Origin: Mycobacterium sp. 852014-52450_SCH5900713
Lineage (GTDB): Bacteria; Actinomycetota; Actinomycetes; Mycobacteriales; Mycobacteriaceae
Reading direction: 5' to 3'
Assembly: GCF_001667075.1 (NCBI RefSeq)
Contig: NZ_LZIL01000031.1
Span: 1-64,000, forward strand
Length of the DNA stretch: 64,000 bases
Part shown: piece by piece, positions 52,483-61,713 of the stretch
How positions within the stretch are numbered: position 1 is the stretch's first letter
Layout of the letters: each line of letters begins with the position of its first letter
Notes under the pieces: generated by a model
Told to the model about the DNA's origin: nothing
The model's input: only the letters and a program-made list of their open reading frames with translations
Databases searched by the model: none
Position numbers and translations under genes: made by a program

Positions 52483-54664
52483 CCTCCCGCCGGCGGAGCC
52501 GCGCCAGCGGCGCGGGCGCCCACCAGTTCAGACCGCCGAACACGTGCATGAAGGCCGGGACGAGCAGCATGCGCACCAAGGTTGCGTCGACCAAGACGGC
52601 AAGAGTCAGACCGACGCCGAACATCCGCATGAAGGAAACCTCCGCGGAGGTGAGGGCTGCGAACGAGATCGACATCAACAGGGCTGCCGCCGTGATGATC
52701 CGGCCCGTTCGCGCGACGCCCAGCGCGATGCTCTCGTCGTTGTCGACACGCGTGCGGTCCGAGGCCATCCAGTACTCGCGGATGCGGGACAGCAGGAAAA
52801 CCTCGTAGTCCATGGACAATCCAAATGCGATGCAGAACATCAACACCGGGATGTTGGCCACCAGCGTGCCGGTCGGGGTGGTGCCCAACGCACCCAGATG
52901 CCCGTCCTGGAAGATCCACACCAACGCGCCGAATCCGGCCGTCAACGACAGCATGTTGAGCAGCACGGCTTTGACGGGTAGCACCACGCTGCCCGTGAGC
53001 AGGAAGAGCAACACCAGCATGACGCAAGCGACGAAACCGAACAGCAAGGGCAATCGCGACGTAATCGCGTTGACCGAGTCGCGATTCATCTGTGCCATCC
53101 CGGCCAGCTCGACGTGACGGGCGCCGGCCAACGGGATCGCATGCAAGCGATCCAACTGCGCGCCGGACGCCGGCGAATACAACGGCGCGCTGCTGGCCAC
53201 CGTCAAATAGGCACTGCCGTCTGCCATTCCGGCGGGTGCCGACGGCGGCCCGTTGCGCTCACCGGCGATGAAGGTTCCGGTGGGTGCCGACACCGCCGAG
53301 ACGTCGGGTACAAGCGACAGCCGTGCGGCGTACTCGTCAAGCTCTCGCGTCGTCAGGCCGTCCGTGCGGGGGATGACGACCCTGATCTCGGAATCGGCAC
53401 CGAAGTCGTGCCGGATCCGGTCGCTGACGGCGCGCGCCGACGATGACGCCGGGAGCACCCGATCGTCGGGATAGCCCCATTTGATGCCGAGGAACGGCGC
53501 GCCCAAGGCGAGCAGAAGGGCGATGATCGCCAAGCCGATCGGGACCGCGTGACGCATGGCCAGCTTGGCCGTCCGGTACCAAAAGGTGTGCTCGATGGTC
53601 GCCGGCGGTGCTTGGGGGCGCCGAAAGAGTTTGCGGCCCAGGTGCCAAACATTGAGTGCGTCAAGCCGGTCGCCGAGTAACACGATCACCGCGGGCGCGA
53701 TCACCATCGCGGCAAGGGCCGCGAACGCCACCACCGCGACGCCGGCGTAGGCGAACGACCTCAGGAAATACATCGGGAATATCACCAATGCGGCCAGTGC
53801 GAGGGCCACCGTCAGGGCGGAGAACAGCACGGTGCGTCCTGCCGTGGCCATGGTGCGCGGGAGGGCTTCGGCGGGGGGGAGCCCGCCGGCCAGTTCGTCG
53901 CGATAACGGCTGATGATCAGCAGCGTGTAGTCGATGCCCAACGCCAGAGCCAATGCCACCGCCACGTTCACCGCGAAGATGGAAACGTCGGCGACCAAAG
54001 CGACCGCGCGCAACACCGCGAGGGAACCCAGGATTGCGAAGCCGCCGACGAGAATCGGCAGGGCCGCGGCCAGCAGGCCGCCGAATACCCATACCAGCGC
54101 GGCGAAACTCAACGGGATCGCAACGGATTCCATTCGCAACAGGTCATTTTGGGTCTGCCGGTTGAGCTCTTCATAGATGATCGCCATGCCTCCGGCCTGC
54201 ACGATCACGCCGTCGCGATCGCGCACCAGCCGCTCCGCGAGCTCCCGGGCATGCTTGGGCGCGCTGCTTTCCCCGCCGGTGAGGGCGGCCACGATCAGCG
54301 CGGACTTGCCGTCGCCGCTGACCAACCCCGGCTGGGGCGCATTCCACGGCGACGCCACCTGCGCGACGAACGGCGACTGGGCCAGCTGCCGGACGATGTC
54401 CACGCCCACCGTCCGAGCGGGTCCTTGGGTGACGCCGCTCTGCGAGTGCACCAGCAGCGTCATCTCCATGTCGCCTTGATGGAACTTCTCGGCCAGAACC
54501 GCTGTGGCGCGCGCGGATTCGGCCGTCTGGTCCAGAAATCCACCGCCGGGCAGAGTCGCAGCGGCCGGGATACCGAAGACGGCGGCGAGGACCGCCAGGA
54601 ACATCGCGCTTGCGATCACTCGTCGCGGAGCGGTGATGGCGATCAGGGCCAGTCGCGATAGCAT
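52442..54664 (-). CDS. MmpL-family RND lipid transporter
   Basis: The 740-residue protein has two repeats of the RND/MMPL layout: an N-terminal helix, an extracytoplasmic domain and a five-to-six helix bundle in each half. The conserved TM motifs are GIDYTLLIISRYRDEL in the first half and FGLSMDYEVFLLSRIREYW in the second, with the Asp-Tyr pairs used for proton relay. A GGAGG site 6 nt before the ATG is clear. The size fits MmpL11/MmpL13-type members. No MmpS partner gene is adjacent. Because of its place next to the two biosynthetic modules, it is a candidate exporter of their lipid. Confidence 0.93.
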   Translation of the reverse strand: MLSRLALIAITAPRRVIASAMFLAVLAAVFGIPAAATLPGGGFLDQTAESARATAVLAEKFHQGDMEMTLLVHSQSGVTQGPARTVGVDIVRQLAQSPFVAQVASPWNAPQPGLVSGDGKSALIVAALTGGESSAPKHARELAERLVRDRDGVIVQAGGMAIIYEELNRQTQNDLLRMESVAIPLSFAALVWVFGGLLAAALPILVGGFAILGSLAVLRAVALVADVSIFAVNVAVALALALGIDYTLLIISRYRDELAGGLPPAEALPRTMATAGRTVLFSALTVALALAALVIFPMYFLRSFAYAGVAVVAFAALAAMVIAPAVIVLLGDRLDALNVWHLGRKLFRRPQAPPATIEHTFWYRTAKLAMRHAVPIGLAIIALLLALGAPFLGIKWGYPDDRVLPASSSARAVSDRIRHDFGADSEIRVVIPRTDGLTTRELDEYAARLSLVPDVSAVSAPTGTFIAGERNGPPSAPAGMADGSAYLTVASSAPLYSPASGAQLDRLHAIPLAGARHVELAGMAQMNRDSVNAITSRLPLLFGFVACVMLVLLFLLTGSVVLPVKAVLLNMLSLTAGFGALVWIFQDGHLGALGTTPTGTLVANIPVLMFCIAFGLSMDYEVFLLSRIREYWMASDRTRVDNDESIALGVARTGRIITAAALLMSISFAALTSAEVSFMRMFGVGLTLAVLVDATLVRMLLVPAFMHVFGGLNWWAPAPLARLRRREDARVECVAVRGVG

Positions 54665-54741
54665 GCGCGTCCTCCGGGATGATTAGCTGTCGATCCCCCC
54701 GATCGTTCTGGGTCAACTCCTCTGGCCCCCGGCGTGGTTCG

Positions 54742-55899
54742 CTATTCGCGGCGCTGCACGCACGCGACCGCCATCTCGGCCAAAGCGCTGCAAACGGCTT
54801 CGTTGATCTCCATGCCGTAAACGTCATCGAGTGCGGATGCAACCCGCCGGCTGATCATCTGTTCGATCATTTCCACGGCCCCCGTTGCGGCGATCAATCG
54901 CTTCCAACGCCGCAGCGCGGCGTCATCGAGTTCGTCGAGGTTCATGAGCTCGACGAGAAGGCGGCGGGTAGGTGCGTCGGCCAGCTGGTAAGCGGCCACG
55001 ATGAGGCTGGTCGCTTTGCGCTCGAGCAGGTCTCCCCCGCTTGGCTTCCCAGTCGCCGCCGGCGAGCCGAAGACGCCCAATACGTCGTCGCGGAGTTGAA
55101 ACGCCTCGCCGACGGCGCCGCCGTAGCGGCCAAGCCGGGCCAGCGTTCGGTCGCCGCAGCCGGCCATGGCCGCGCCCAATTCCAGCGGACGGCGCACCGT
55201 GTAGTTGCCCGATTTGCGCCGCGCCACGTCCAGCACCGCATCGAGCGTCGGGAAGCTGCGGAGATCGGCCGCGAGATCGGCGAATTGACCTATCGCCAAT
55301 TCGGTCCGCATGGCGTCGTAGCGTGGCCACACGCGCTGCAGGCGGCGGGCTTGGATACCGCTTTCGCGCAGCATCTGCTCCGCCCAAATGAGGCAGATAT
55401 CGCCCAGTAGAACGGCCGCCGACTCGCCGAATTTCTCCGCGCACGAGGCTGGTTCGCGTTCGCGGTGCCACTGGGCCAGTTGCACGTGCGCCGCCGGACG
55501 GCCCCGTCGTCGCGCCGAACGGTCCATGACGTCGTCCTGGATCAGCGCGAAGGCGTGCAGTAACTCCAGACTCGCCGCGGCCGTCAGCGCGGCTCCGCTC
55601 GGCGGGGCGCCACACAGCCACCCGAGATACATGAAGGTCGACCGTAGACATTTTCCGTTCGACAGGAACTGCGCCAGTATGTCGCCGACCGTGTCGAGGC
55701 CCGCGCCGGCGAGGTCGGTGGCGCGGCGGGCCGAGACAAACTCCGCGACGGTGCCCAGCACTGCGGTCCGCAACCCCGCGCGCCACTCTTCGCCTCCCGG
55801 AGCGCCGCTCGCGGGCACCAGCGCGGGGGCGTGCGGTTCGGCGCGGACCGTCGGTTGCGAAAGCACGCCAGGAAGACGGTTCGAAACACGCAAGCTCAA
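54742..55899 (-). CDS. Polyprenyl diphosphate synthase (IdsA-like)
   Basis: The 385-residue all-helical protein has the first aspartate-rich motif LIQDDVMDRSARRRG (DDxxD) and a second site, QLRDDVLGVFG, which has DDxxG rather than the usual DDxxD. The family condenses isopentenyl diphosphate with allylic diphosphates to make C15-C25 chains. The start I use is TTG at 55899, with GAGGGG 9 nt upstream; no better ATG or GTG is in frame nearby. It lies 77 bp upstream of mmpL on the same strand, and an unusual AT-rich palindrome precedes it. A prenyl moiety in the final lipid is possible but unproven. Confidence 0.88.
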   Translation of the reverse strand: MSLRVSNRLPGVLSQPTVRAEPHAPALVPASGAPGGEEWRAGLRTAVLGTVAEFVSARRATDLAGAGLDTVGDILAQFLSNGKCLRSTFMYLGWLCGAPPSGAALTAAASLELLHAFALIQDDVMDRSARRRGRPAAHVQLAQWHREREPASCAEKFGESAAVLLGDICLIWAEQMLRESGIQARRLQRVWPRYDAMRTELAIGQFADLAADLRSFPTLDAVLDVARRKSGNYTVRRPLELGAAMAGCGDRTLARLGRYGGAVGEAFQLRDDVLGVFGSPAATGKPSGGDLLERKATSLIVAAYQLADAPTRRLLVELMNLDELDDAALRRWKRLIAATGAVEMIEQMISRRVASALDDVYGMEINEAVCSALAEMAVACVQRRE

Positions 55900-55979
55900 C
55901 GTTTCATGCCCCTCTCATCGCAGCTCATAAAGCGGGTACGACGTTAGGGCGCATCGGGTTCAAGGATTCGACCCACCAA

Positions 55980-56010
55980 TTTAAGTTAATTAAACGTTAA
56001 CTGACTTAAA
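55980..56010. promoter_or_regulatory. AT-rich nested palindrome upstream of polyprenyl synthase
   Basis: In 31 bp there are two nested inverted repeats: outer arms TTTAAGT (55980-55986) and ACTTAAA (56004-56010), and inner arms AGTTAA (55984-55989) and TTAACT (55997-56002). Only six of the 31 bases are G or C in otherwise very GC-rich DNA. It lies about 80-110 bp before the polyprenyl synthase start and beyond the 3' end of the methyltransferase gene, a good place for an operator and UP-like promoter element. Confidence 0.55.
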
Positions 56011-56027
56011 GAGCAGGCGACCTGTGG

Positions 56028-56900
56028 TTATGCCCGCGTGGCGGTGAGGTATTCGGGTACGAACTCCGTGTCCCCGGGTCGGTGGCGCCGCCTTACCGGC
56101 CGTCCCACCACCCCCAGCAGCTCGGTGACGTTGCGCTGCACCGTCTCCCAACCGTGGGCGGTCAAATACTCCGGGACGTAATGGTATTGCCCCGGATGGG
56201 TCAGGCTGGCCAGGTCGACGTTCACCCCGTTCTGGCGCAAGCCATCGACGAACGTCCTTTCCGCCTCCAGCTGTAACGGTGTCCAGATGGGCATGTGGTC
56301 GGCGGCGAACCGGCTGCCGGCGGCGCTCATCGCGGTGACGCCCTGCAGCACGCGGTCCTGCACGGCGGGAGTCAGATACCCGATCAGCAGCTGCTCGGCG
56401 ATCCACACCGCGGGTGCGGTGGCGTCAAAGCCGACCCGCCGCAGCGCGGCCGGCCAATCCTGGTGCAGAGCGACGCCCACGGCGCGCCGGCTCGCCGTCA
56501 GTTCGGCGCCCAATCCGCGCAGCGCTTCGGATTTGAAGTCGAGCACCTCGGGCCGGTCGATCTCGTAAACGGTTGTCCCCGGCGGCCACCACAGCCGGTA
56601 TGGGCGGGTGTCGAGACCCGATGCCAGGATCACCACCTGGCGAAGGCCAGCCCTCCCCGCGTCGGCGACGAACTCGTCGACGAACCGGGTGTGCGCCGCA
56701 CAGACGTCCAGGAATCTCGAACCGTCGGCGTCGTCCGCGCCGAACAGGTCGTCGTCGATCACCCGCACGAAGTGGTCGACGCCGGCGGCCCGCACCAACG
56801 GTTCGGCAAACGGATCGTCCAGCGTCCCCTTGTTGGTGGCGACGGCCCGCGCGGCGGCACCGAATGCCGCGGTCACCGCCACGCCCGCTGTCGCTGCCAT
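56028..56900 (-). CDS. SAM-dependent methyltransferase (mycobacterial LCMT-like family)
   Basis: The 290-residue protein has the family's SAM loop, VVILASGLDTRPYRLWW, then VYEIDRPEVLDFK and WIAEQLLIGYLTP, as in the large mycobacterial group of putative SAM methyltransferases related to leucine carboxyl methyltransferases. Carboxyl or hydroxyl methylation is likely; the substrate is unknown. The ATG at 56900 lies 5 nt after the stop of the DUF3054 gene, so I reject longer in-frame starts through that gene. Confidence 0.88.
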   Translation of the reverse strand: MAATAGVAVTAAFGAAARAVATNKGTLDDPFAEPLVRAAGVDHFVRVIDDDLFGADDADGSRFLDVCAAHTRFVDEFVADAGRAGLRQVVILASGLDTRPYRLWWPPGTTVYEIDRPEVLDFKSEALRGLGAELTASRRAVGVALHQDWPAALRRVGFDATAPAVWIAEQLLIGYLTPAVQDRVLQGVTAMSAAGSRFAADHMPIWTPLQLEAERTFVDGLRQNGVNVDLASLTHPGQYHYVPEYLTAHGWETVQRNVTELLGVVGRPVRRRHRPGDTEFVPEYLTATRA

Positions 56901-56905
56901 GGCCT

Positions 56906-57268
56906 TTACCCGCCGGACCGGCGCCGCAGCGTCAGCCCGACGACCGCCCGCCAGCCGAGCAACAACAACGCGGTGACCGACGCCGCCACCACCACGAAAC
57001 TCACCGCAACGCCGGCGGAACTGGCCTTGCGCAACACCATGCCGACGACGACGGTGCACAGCCAGACGACCACCCCGGTCGGCACCACCTCGGTCGGGCG
57101 CCGCCAGGCGCGGGATGCCAGCCAGCCCACGACGGTTCCGGTGAGAAACGGCCAGGCGGTCGTCGCGACGCCGGCGAGGTTGAGTCCTTCGTCGTGGCTG
57201 CGACGCCCGGCGGCGCAGAACGCCAGCACACCGATGACATCCATGGCCAGCCACAGGAGCCGTCGCAT
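56906..57268 (-). CDS. DUF3054 integral membrane protein
   Basis: The 120-residue protein is largely hydrophobic with four predicted transmembrane helices and matches the DUF3054 pattern: an N-terminal DVIGVLAFCAAGRRSH, then WPFLTGTVVGWL, and a basic tail LRRRSGG. No function is known. It is divergent from the SDR gene 69 bp away and followed closely by the methyltransferase gene. Confidence 0.85.
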   Translation of the reverse strand: MRRLLWLAMDVIGVLAFCAAGRRSHDEGLNLAGVATTAWPFLTGTVVGWLASRAWRRPTEVVPTGVVVWLCTVVVGMVLRKASSAGVAVSFVVVAASVTALLLLGWRAVVGLTLRRRSGG

Positions 57269-57337
57269 GCAGCGAGAGTACCGGGCAGGCCGCCGCCCCT
57301 TGACCCTGCCGCCGCGCTGAACCTAGATTCGTCGCAA

Positions 57338-58084
57338 ATGAATGCACATTCACAGCGGCGCCTGGCCGTGGTGACGGGCGCCGGTTCGGGCATCGGCAAG
57401 GCGATCGCGCTGGCGTTCGCCGCGCAGGGCGACCGGGTGATCGCCGCCGACCTCGACGAGGCCGCCGGCGCGGCCACCGCGAAGCAAGACCCCAGGCTGA
57501 TCACGGCGCTGCCGGTGGACGTCGCCGACCCGGCCCAGGTGGACGCGCTGCGGGACGCGACACACGGCGAAGCCGGCGTGCCCGATATCGTCATCAACGC
57601 CGCGGGATGGGATCGCACCGATCAATTCCTCAACGCCACACCGGAATTCGCGGCCAAGGTGGTGGCGATCAACTACCTGGGACCGGTGCACGTGTGCGCC
57701 GCGTTCCTGCCGGGAATGATCGAGACGCACGCCCGCGGGCGCGTCGTCAACGTGGCCAGCGACGCGGGCCGGGTCGGCAGCGCCGGGGAATCCATCTACG
57801 CCGGCGCCAAGGGCGGGGTGATCGCGCTGACCAAGTCGCTGGCCCGGGAGATGGCCCGCCATCAGATCACGGTCAACTGCGTGTGCCCGGGCCCTACCGA
57901 CACACCCCTATTCCACGCTCAGCCCGAGAAGCTGAAAGAAGCGCTGGTCAAGGCCATCCCGTTTCGCCGCCTGGCGCGACCCGAGGAGGTCGCCGCGGCC
58001 GCGCTGTTCTTCGCGTCGCCCGCCGCGTCGTTCATCACCGGACAGGTGATCAGCGTCAGCGGCGGCCTGACGATGGCCGGTTAG
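57338..58084 (+). CDS. Short-chain dehydrogenase/reductase
   Basis: The 248-residue classical SDR has the cofactor loop VVTGAGSGIGKAIA, Asp at the end of the second strand (AADLDEA), which favours NAD, an INAAGWD NAG-like motif, and YAGAKGG as the YxxxK site. It probably handles a 3-hydroxyacyl-CoA or similar alcohol, given two acyl-CoA dehydrogenases downstream. A TAGATT box ends 8 nt before the ATG, so the transcript may be leaderless. The next gene starts 15 bp later. Confidence 0.9.
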   Translation: MNAHSQRRLAVVTGAGSGIGKAIALAFAAQGDRVIAADLDEAAGAATAKQDPRLITALPVDVADPAQVDALRDATHGEAGVPDIVINAAGWDRTDQFLNATPEFAAKVVAINYLGPVHVCAAFLPGMIETHARGRVVNVASDAGRVGSAGESIYAGAKGGVIALTKSLAREMARHQITVNCVCPGPTDTPLFHAQPEKLKEALVKAIPFRRLARPEEVAAAALFFASPAASFITGQVISVSGGLTMAG

Positions 58085-58099
58085 TGGCAGGGTGGGTTC

Positions 58100-59284
58100 A
58101 TGACTAACAAGAAGCCGCCGGCCTTCGACCGAGACGATCCGCTGGGCCTGGACGCCTCACTGTCCGACGACGAGCTCGCGGTGCGCGCCACCGTCAGAGA
58201 GTTCTGCGCCGAGCATGTCCTTCCCTACGTCGCGGAGTGGTTCGAGATCGGCGACCTGCCGGTGCGCGAACTCGCCAAAGGATTCGGGCAGCTCGGCCTG
58301 CTGGGGATGCACCTGGAGGGGTACGGGTGCGGCGGCGCCTCCGCCGTGCACTACGGCCTGGCGTGCGTGGAGCTGGAGGCCGCCGACTCCGGCCTGCGGT
58401 CGATGGTCTCGGTGCAGGGATCGCTGGCAATGTTCGCGATCTGGAACTTCGGGTCCGAGGAGCAAAAGCACGAGTGGCTGCCCGGTATGGCGACCGGCGA
58501 ACTGCTGGGGTGTTTCGGGCTGACCGAACCCGACGTGGGATCCGATCCGGCCGCGATGAAAACCCGTGCGCGACGCGACGGTTCGGATTGGGTGCTCAAT
58601 GGCCGAAAGCTGTGGATCACCAACGGCTCGGTCGCCGACGTCGCTGTGGTGTGGGCGGTCACCGACGAGGGAATCCGTGGCTTCCTAGTGCCCACCAGGA
58701 CAGCGGGATTCACCGCCAACACCATCCACCACAAGCTGTCGCTGCGGGCATCGATCACCAGCGAGCTGGTGCTCGACGACGTGCGGGTGCCGGCCGAGGC
58801 GATGCTGCCCGAGGCGAAAGGCCTGCGGGGGCCGCTGTCCTGCTTGTCCGAGGCGCGCTACGGAATCATCTGGGGTGCCATGGGCGCGGCGCGGTCGGCC
58901 TGGCAGGCCGCGCTGGACTACGCCACGCAGCGCACCCAATTCGGGCGGCCGATCGCCGGATTCCAGTTGACCCAGGCAAAGCTCGTCGACATGGCGGTCG
59001 AGTTGCACAAGGGTCAGCTGTTGTCGCTGCAATTGGGCCGACTCAAGGACAGCGTCGGGCTGCGTCCCGAGCAGGTCAGCTTCGGCAAGCTGAACAACAC
59101 CCGGGAGGCCATCAAGATCTGCCGGACCGCTCGAACGATTCTGGGCGGCAACGGCATATCGCTCGAGTACCCGGTGATCCGGCACATGGTCAACCTGGAG
59201 TCGGTGCTTACCTACGAAGGCACCCCCGAGATGCATCAGCTTGTCCTGGGCCAGGCGTTCACCGGTAGCGACGCCTTCCGGTAA
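58100..59284 (+). CDS. fadE7: Acyl-CoA dehydrogenase, glutaryl-CoA-dehydrogenase-like (FadE7)
   Basis: The 394-residue protein has an ACAD core with GCFGLTEPDVGSDPAAM, WVLNGRKLWITNG, TQRTQFGRPIAGFQ and catalytic Glu in LTYEGTPEMHQL. Sequence and position agree with M. tuberculosis fadE7 (Rv0400c), which lies in the same order relative to ndhA and metZ. The EARYG and TYEGTPE segments are typical of the glutaryl-CoA dehydrogenase group, which may also decarboxylate. It is in a plus-strand operon with the SDR, a second dehydrogenase and a TetR gene. Confidence 0.88.
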   Translation: MTNKKPPAFDRDDPLGLDASLSDDELAVRATVREFCAEHVLPYVAEWFEIGDLPVRELAKGFGQLGLLGMHLEGYGCGGASAVHYGLACVELEAADSGLRSMVSVQGSLAMFAIWNFGSEEQKHEWLPGMATGELLGCFGLTEPDVGSDPAAMKTRARRDGSDWVLNGRKLWITNGSVADVAVVWAVTDEGIRGFLVPTRTAGFTANTIHHKLSLRASITSELVLDDVRVPAEAMLPEAKGLRGPLSCLSEARYGIIWGAMGAARSAWQAALDYATQRTQFGRPIAGFQLTQAKLVDMAVELHKGQLLSLQLGRLKDSVGLRPEQVSFGKLNNTREAIKICRTARTILGGNGISLEYPVIRHMVNLESVLTYEGTPEMHQLVLGQAFTGSDAFR

Positions 59285-59295
59285 CAAGGGAAGAC

Positions 59296-60444
59296 ATGGC
59301 CGCACGTCTGGAGTACACCGAAGAACACCGGCAGTTCCGGGCGCTCGTCGGTGAGTTCGTGCAGCGGGTGGTGGTCCCGGCGCACGAGCGGGCCGAAACG
59401 CGGGGACAGTGGGACCGCTCGCTGTTCATTGAAGCGGGAAAGCTTGGACTGCTTGGCTTTTCGGTGCCAGAGCAGCTCGGCGGCCCGGGGGTCGACGACT
59501 TTCGCTACAACGCGATCGTCATCGACGAACTGCAGCGGGCCGGCGCGGCGGCAGAGGCCATCGCGTTCACCCTGCAGAACGACGTGGTGCTGCCCTATCT
59601 CACCGACCTGACCACGCCCGAGCAACAACGGCGCTGGCTGCCCGGCGTGGTCACCGGCGAGACGGTGCTCGGCATCGCGATGACCGAGCCCGGCACCGGC
59701 AGCGACCTGGCCGGGATCCGCACCGCGGCGGTCCGGGATGGCGACCACTACGTCGTCAACGGCGCCAAGACGTTCATCTCCAACGGCCAGTGCGGAGACC
59801 TGTTCGTCGTCGCGGTGCGGACGTCCCCCGATCGGCACAACGGCCTGTCGCTGCTGGTGGTCGACGCGGACACCCCGGGTTTCTCCCGCGGCCGCAACCT
59901 GGACAAGATCGGCCTGCACGCCCAGGACACCAGCGAGCTGACGTTCACCGATATGCGGGTGCCGGTGGCCAACCTGCTCGGCGAGGAGGGCGCCGGCTTC
60001 TATCAGCTGATGCAGAACCTGCCGCAGGAGCGGCTCGCGCTGGGGGTGGGGGCGGTGGCCGCCGCGGAAAGCATCCTGGCCGAGACGCTGGAGTACGTGC
60101 GCGGGCGCAAGGCGTTCGGCACGCCGATCGCCGGCTTCCAGCACAGCCAATTCGTGCTCGCCGAGGTGGCGACCGAAATCGACGTCGCCCGAACCTATCT
60201 CGACGACTGCCTGGCCCAGCACCTGACCGGCGAGCTGACGGCCGCGCGGGCCGCCCGGCTGAAATGGTGGACCACCGACCTGCAGGTGCGCACGGCCGAC
60301 CGCTGCCTGCAGCTGCACGGCGGTTACGGCTACATGCGCGAGTACGCCGTGGCGCGCGCGTTCGTCGACGCCCGCATCCAGACCATCTACGGCGGCACCA
60401 ACGAGATCATGAAGACGATCGTCGCCAAGGATCTCGGCATCTGA
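59296..60444 (+). CDS. Acyl-CoA dehydrogenase, LCAD/isovaleryl-like
   Basis: The 382-residue protein has ACAD motifs IAMTEPGTGSDLAGI, YVVNGAKTFISNG and CLQLHGGYGYMREY. The C-terminal loop reads TIYGGTNEIMK, with Gly where most ACADs carry the catalytic Glu. In long-chain and isovaleryl-CoA dehydrogenases this is normal because the base lies on an earlier helix; Glu in LPQERLALGVG is a candidate here. It follows the fadE7-like gene by 11 bp, and its stop overlaps the TetR start by one base. Confidence 0.92.
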   Translation: MAARLEYTEEHRQFRALVGEFVQRVVVPAHERAETRGQWDRSLFIEAGKLGLLGFSVPEQLGGPGVDDFRYNAIVIDELQRAGAAAEAIAFTLQNDVVLPYLTDLTTPEQQRRWLPGVVTGETVLGIAMTEPGTGSDLAGIRTAAVRDGDHYVVNGAKTFISNGQCGDLFVVAVRTSPDRHNGLSLLVVDADTPGFSRGRNLDKIGLHAQDTSELTFTDMRVPVANLLGEEGAGFYQLMQNLPQERLALGVGAVAAAESILAETLEYVRGRKAFGTPIAGFQHSQFVLAEVATEIDVARTYLDDCLAQHLTGELTAARAARLKWWTTDLQVRTADRCLQLHGGYGYMREYAVARAFVDARIQTIYGGTNEIMKTIVAKDLGI

Positions 60445-61106
60445 TGGCGGTCGACTACGGCGCCCTGCCCGTCGAGGAGGCCGTCCGCGCGGCCCGGGCC
60501 AGCGCGCGGCGCCGCCAGCTGCTCGACGCCGCGGTCAAGGTCATGGGAACACGCGGCTTCCACCGGATGTCCATGCAGGATCTGGCCGCCGAGGCCAAGG
60601 TCAGCGTCGGCCTCATCTACACATATTTCGGCGGCAAGGAGGACCTGCTGCTGGCCACGATCGTGCGGATCCTCGACGGGTTCCGCGACCAGCTGGCGCC
60701 CGTGATGGCCGCCGCCGGCGACGACGTCGTGGACCAACTGGCCGCGGGGATCGGCCGCTACATCCAGATCGTGGACGACAACCTCGACGGCGTGGTGCTG
60801 ACGTATCGGGAGAGCCGGACGCTGGCGCCGGCCGACCGGGCCAGGATCAAGGAACTCGAAATCGCGACCGCCGCACCGCTGCGCGCGGTCATCGAAACCG
60901 GTATCGCCGCGGGCGTCTTCCGCGATGTCGACGTCGACCTCACGGTGTTCGACATCATGCTGCTCGCCCACGGCTGGGCGCTCAAGCACTGGCATTTCGG
61001 CCATGCCTACACCCGCGACGAGTACATCCGGCTGCAGACCCGCCACCTGCTCCGCGCATTGGTGCGCGACGACCGTCGCGCCGATTACGCACACGTGCTG
61101 GAATGA
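60444..61106 (+). CDS. TetR-family transcriptional regulator
   Basis: The 220-residue protein has an N-terminal TetR helix-turn-helix, starting RRRQLLDAAVKVMGTRGF, with DLAAEAKVSVGLIYTYFGGK as recognition helix, and a C-terminal ligand domain similar to TetR_C regulators of fatty-acid or steroid catabolism. It overlaps the preceding acyl-CoA dehydrogenase stop by one base, so it probably regulates its own operon in response to an acyl-CoA. The operator is not identified. Confidence 0.92.
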   Translation: MAVDYGALPVEEAVRAARASARRRQLLDAAVKVMGTRGFHRMSMQDLAAEAKVSVGLIYTYFGGKEDLLLATIVRILDGFRDQLAPVMAAAGDDVVDQLAAGIGRYIQIVDDNLDGVVLTYRESRTLAPADRARIKELEIATAAPLRAVIETGIAAGVFRDVDVDLTVFDIMLLAHGWALKHWHFGHAYTRDEYIRLQTRHLLRALVRDDRRADYAHVLE

Positions 61107-61110
61107 AGCC

Positions 61111-61713
61111 ATGAGACTCACCGCGCTCCGGAACATGGCCGCCGCGTTCGCGCTGGGCGCCGTCGTCGTGGCGCCGACGGCCGGCGCCGACCCCACGGTC
61201 GCGCTGCCCCCGATGACGTCGAGCGGCGCCGCCCCGATCATCGGTGGCGGCGGCAACGCCGGGATCGCGCAGCAGCTGTTCAGCTTCGGCACTCCCAACG
61301 TGCAGGAGGTCGACGGCTCGGACGCGGTGCAATTCATCACGGCCGCCGCCGGGAGCGCCAATCCTCAACTGGCCGCTCCCTTCTCGCTGATGCGCCGCGC
61401 GCTGGCATGCCAGGCGAACAACGCCGGGTTCGGGGCGCGCGCCTTCCGGCGCAGCGATGGGCAATGGGGAGGGGCGATGGTGGTCGCGGCCAAGAGCGCG
61501 ACGCCCAACGTGGATGGCTGCGCCAAGACGAATTGGCGCAGGGCCACGGCCGGCACGCAGAGCTCGCTCTGCAACAGCGGCTGGAGCACCCCCAACACCT
61601 ACGAGAGCCGCCGCGGCGAGACGTATTACATCCTGCTCGCCGGCACCGCCGACGACTTCTGCACCGCGGTCAACGGGAAATTCAAGGACAACTCCAACGG
61701 ATGGCCGTTCTAG
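61111..61713 (+). CDS. Secreted protein of unknown function (Rv0398c-like position)
   Basis: The 200-residue protein has a signal peptide of about 26 residues (ALGAVVVAPTAGADP). The mature domain is Gly/Ala-rich with four cysteines (ACQANN, DGCAKT, SLCNSG, DFCTAV) spaced as two likely disulfides, and ends NGWPF. No enzymatic motif is recognised. Its place between the fadE7 group and ndhA matches the secreted protein Rv0398c of M. tuberculosis. It follows the TetR stop by 4 bp, so it is probably the last gene of that operon. Confidence 0.82.
   Translation: MRLTALRNMAAAFALGAVVVAPTAGADPTVALPPMTSSGAAPIIGGGGNAGIAQQLFSFGTPNVQEVDGSDAVQFITAAAGSANPQLAAPFSLMRRALACQANNAGFGARAFRRSDGQWGGAMVVAAKSATPNVDGCAKTNWRRATAGTQSSLCNSGWSTPNTYESRRGETYYILLAGTADDFCTAVNGKFKDNSNGWPF

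Noticed and set aside
60390-60410. Second acyl-CoA dehydrogenase as an inactive enzyme because Gly replaces Glu in the YEGT motif
   Set aside because: Long-chain and isovaleryl-CoA dehydrogenases normally have Gly here and carry the base on an earlier helix, so loss of activity is not implied.
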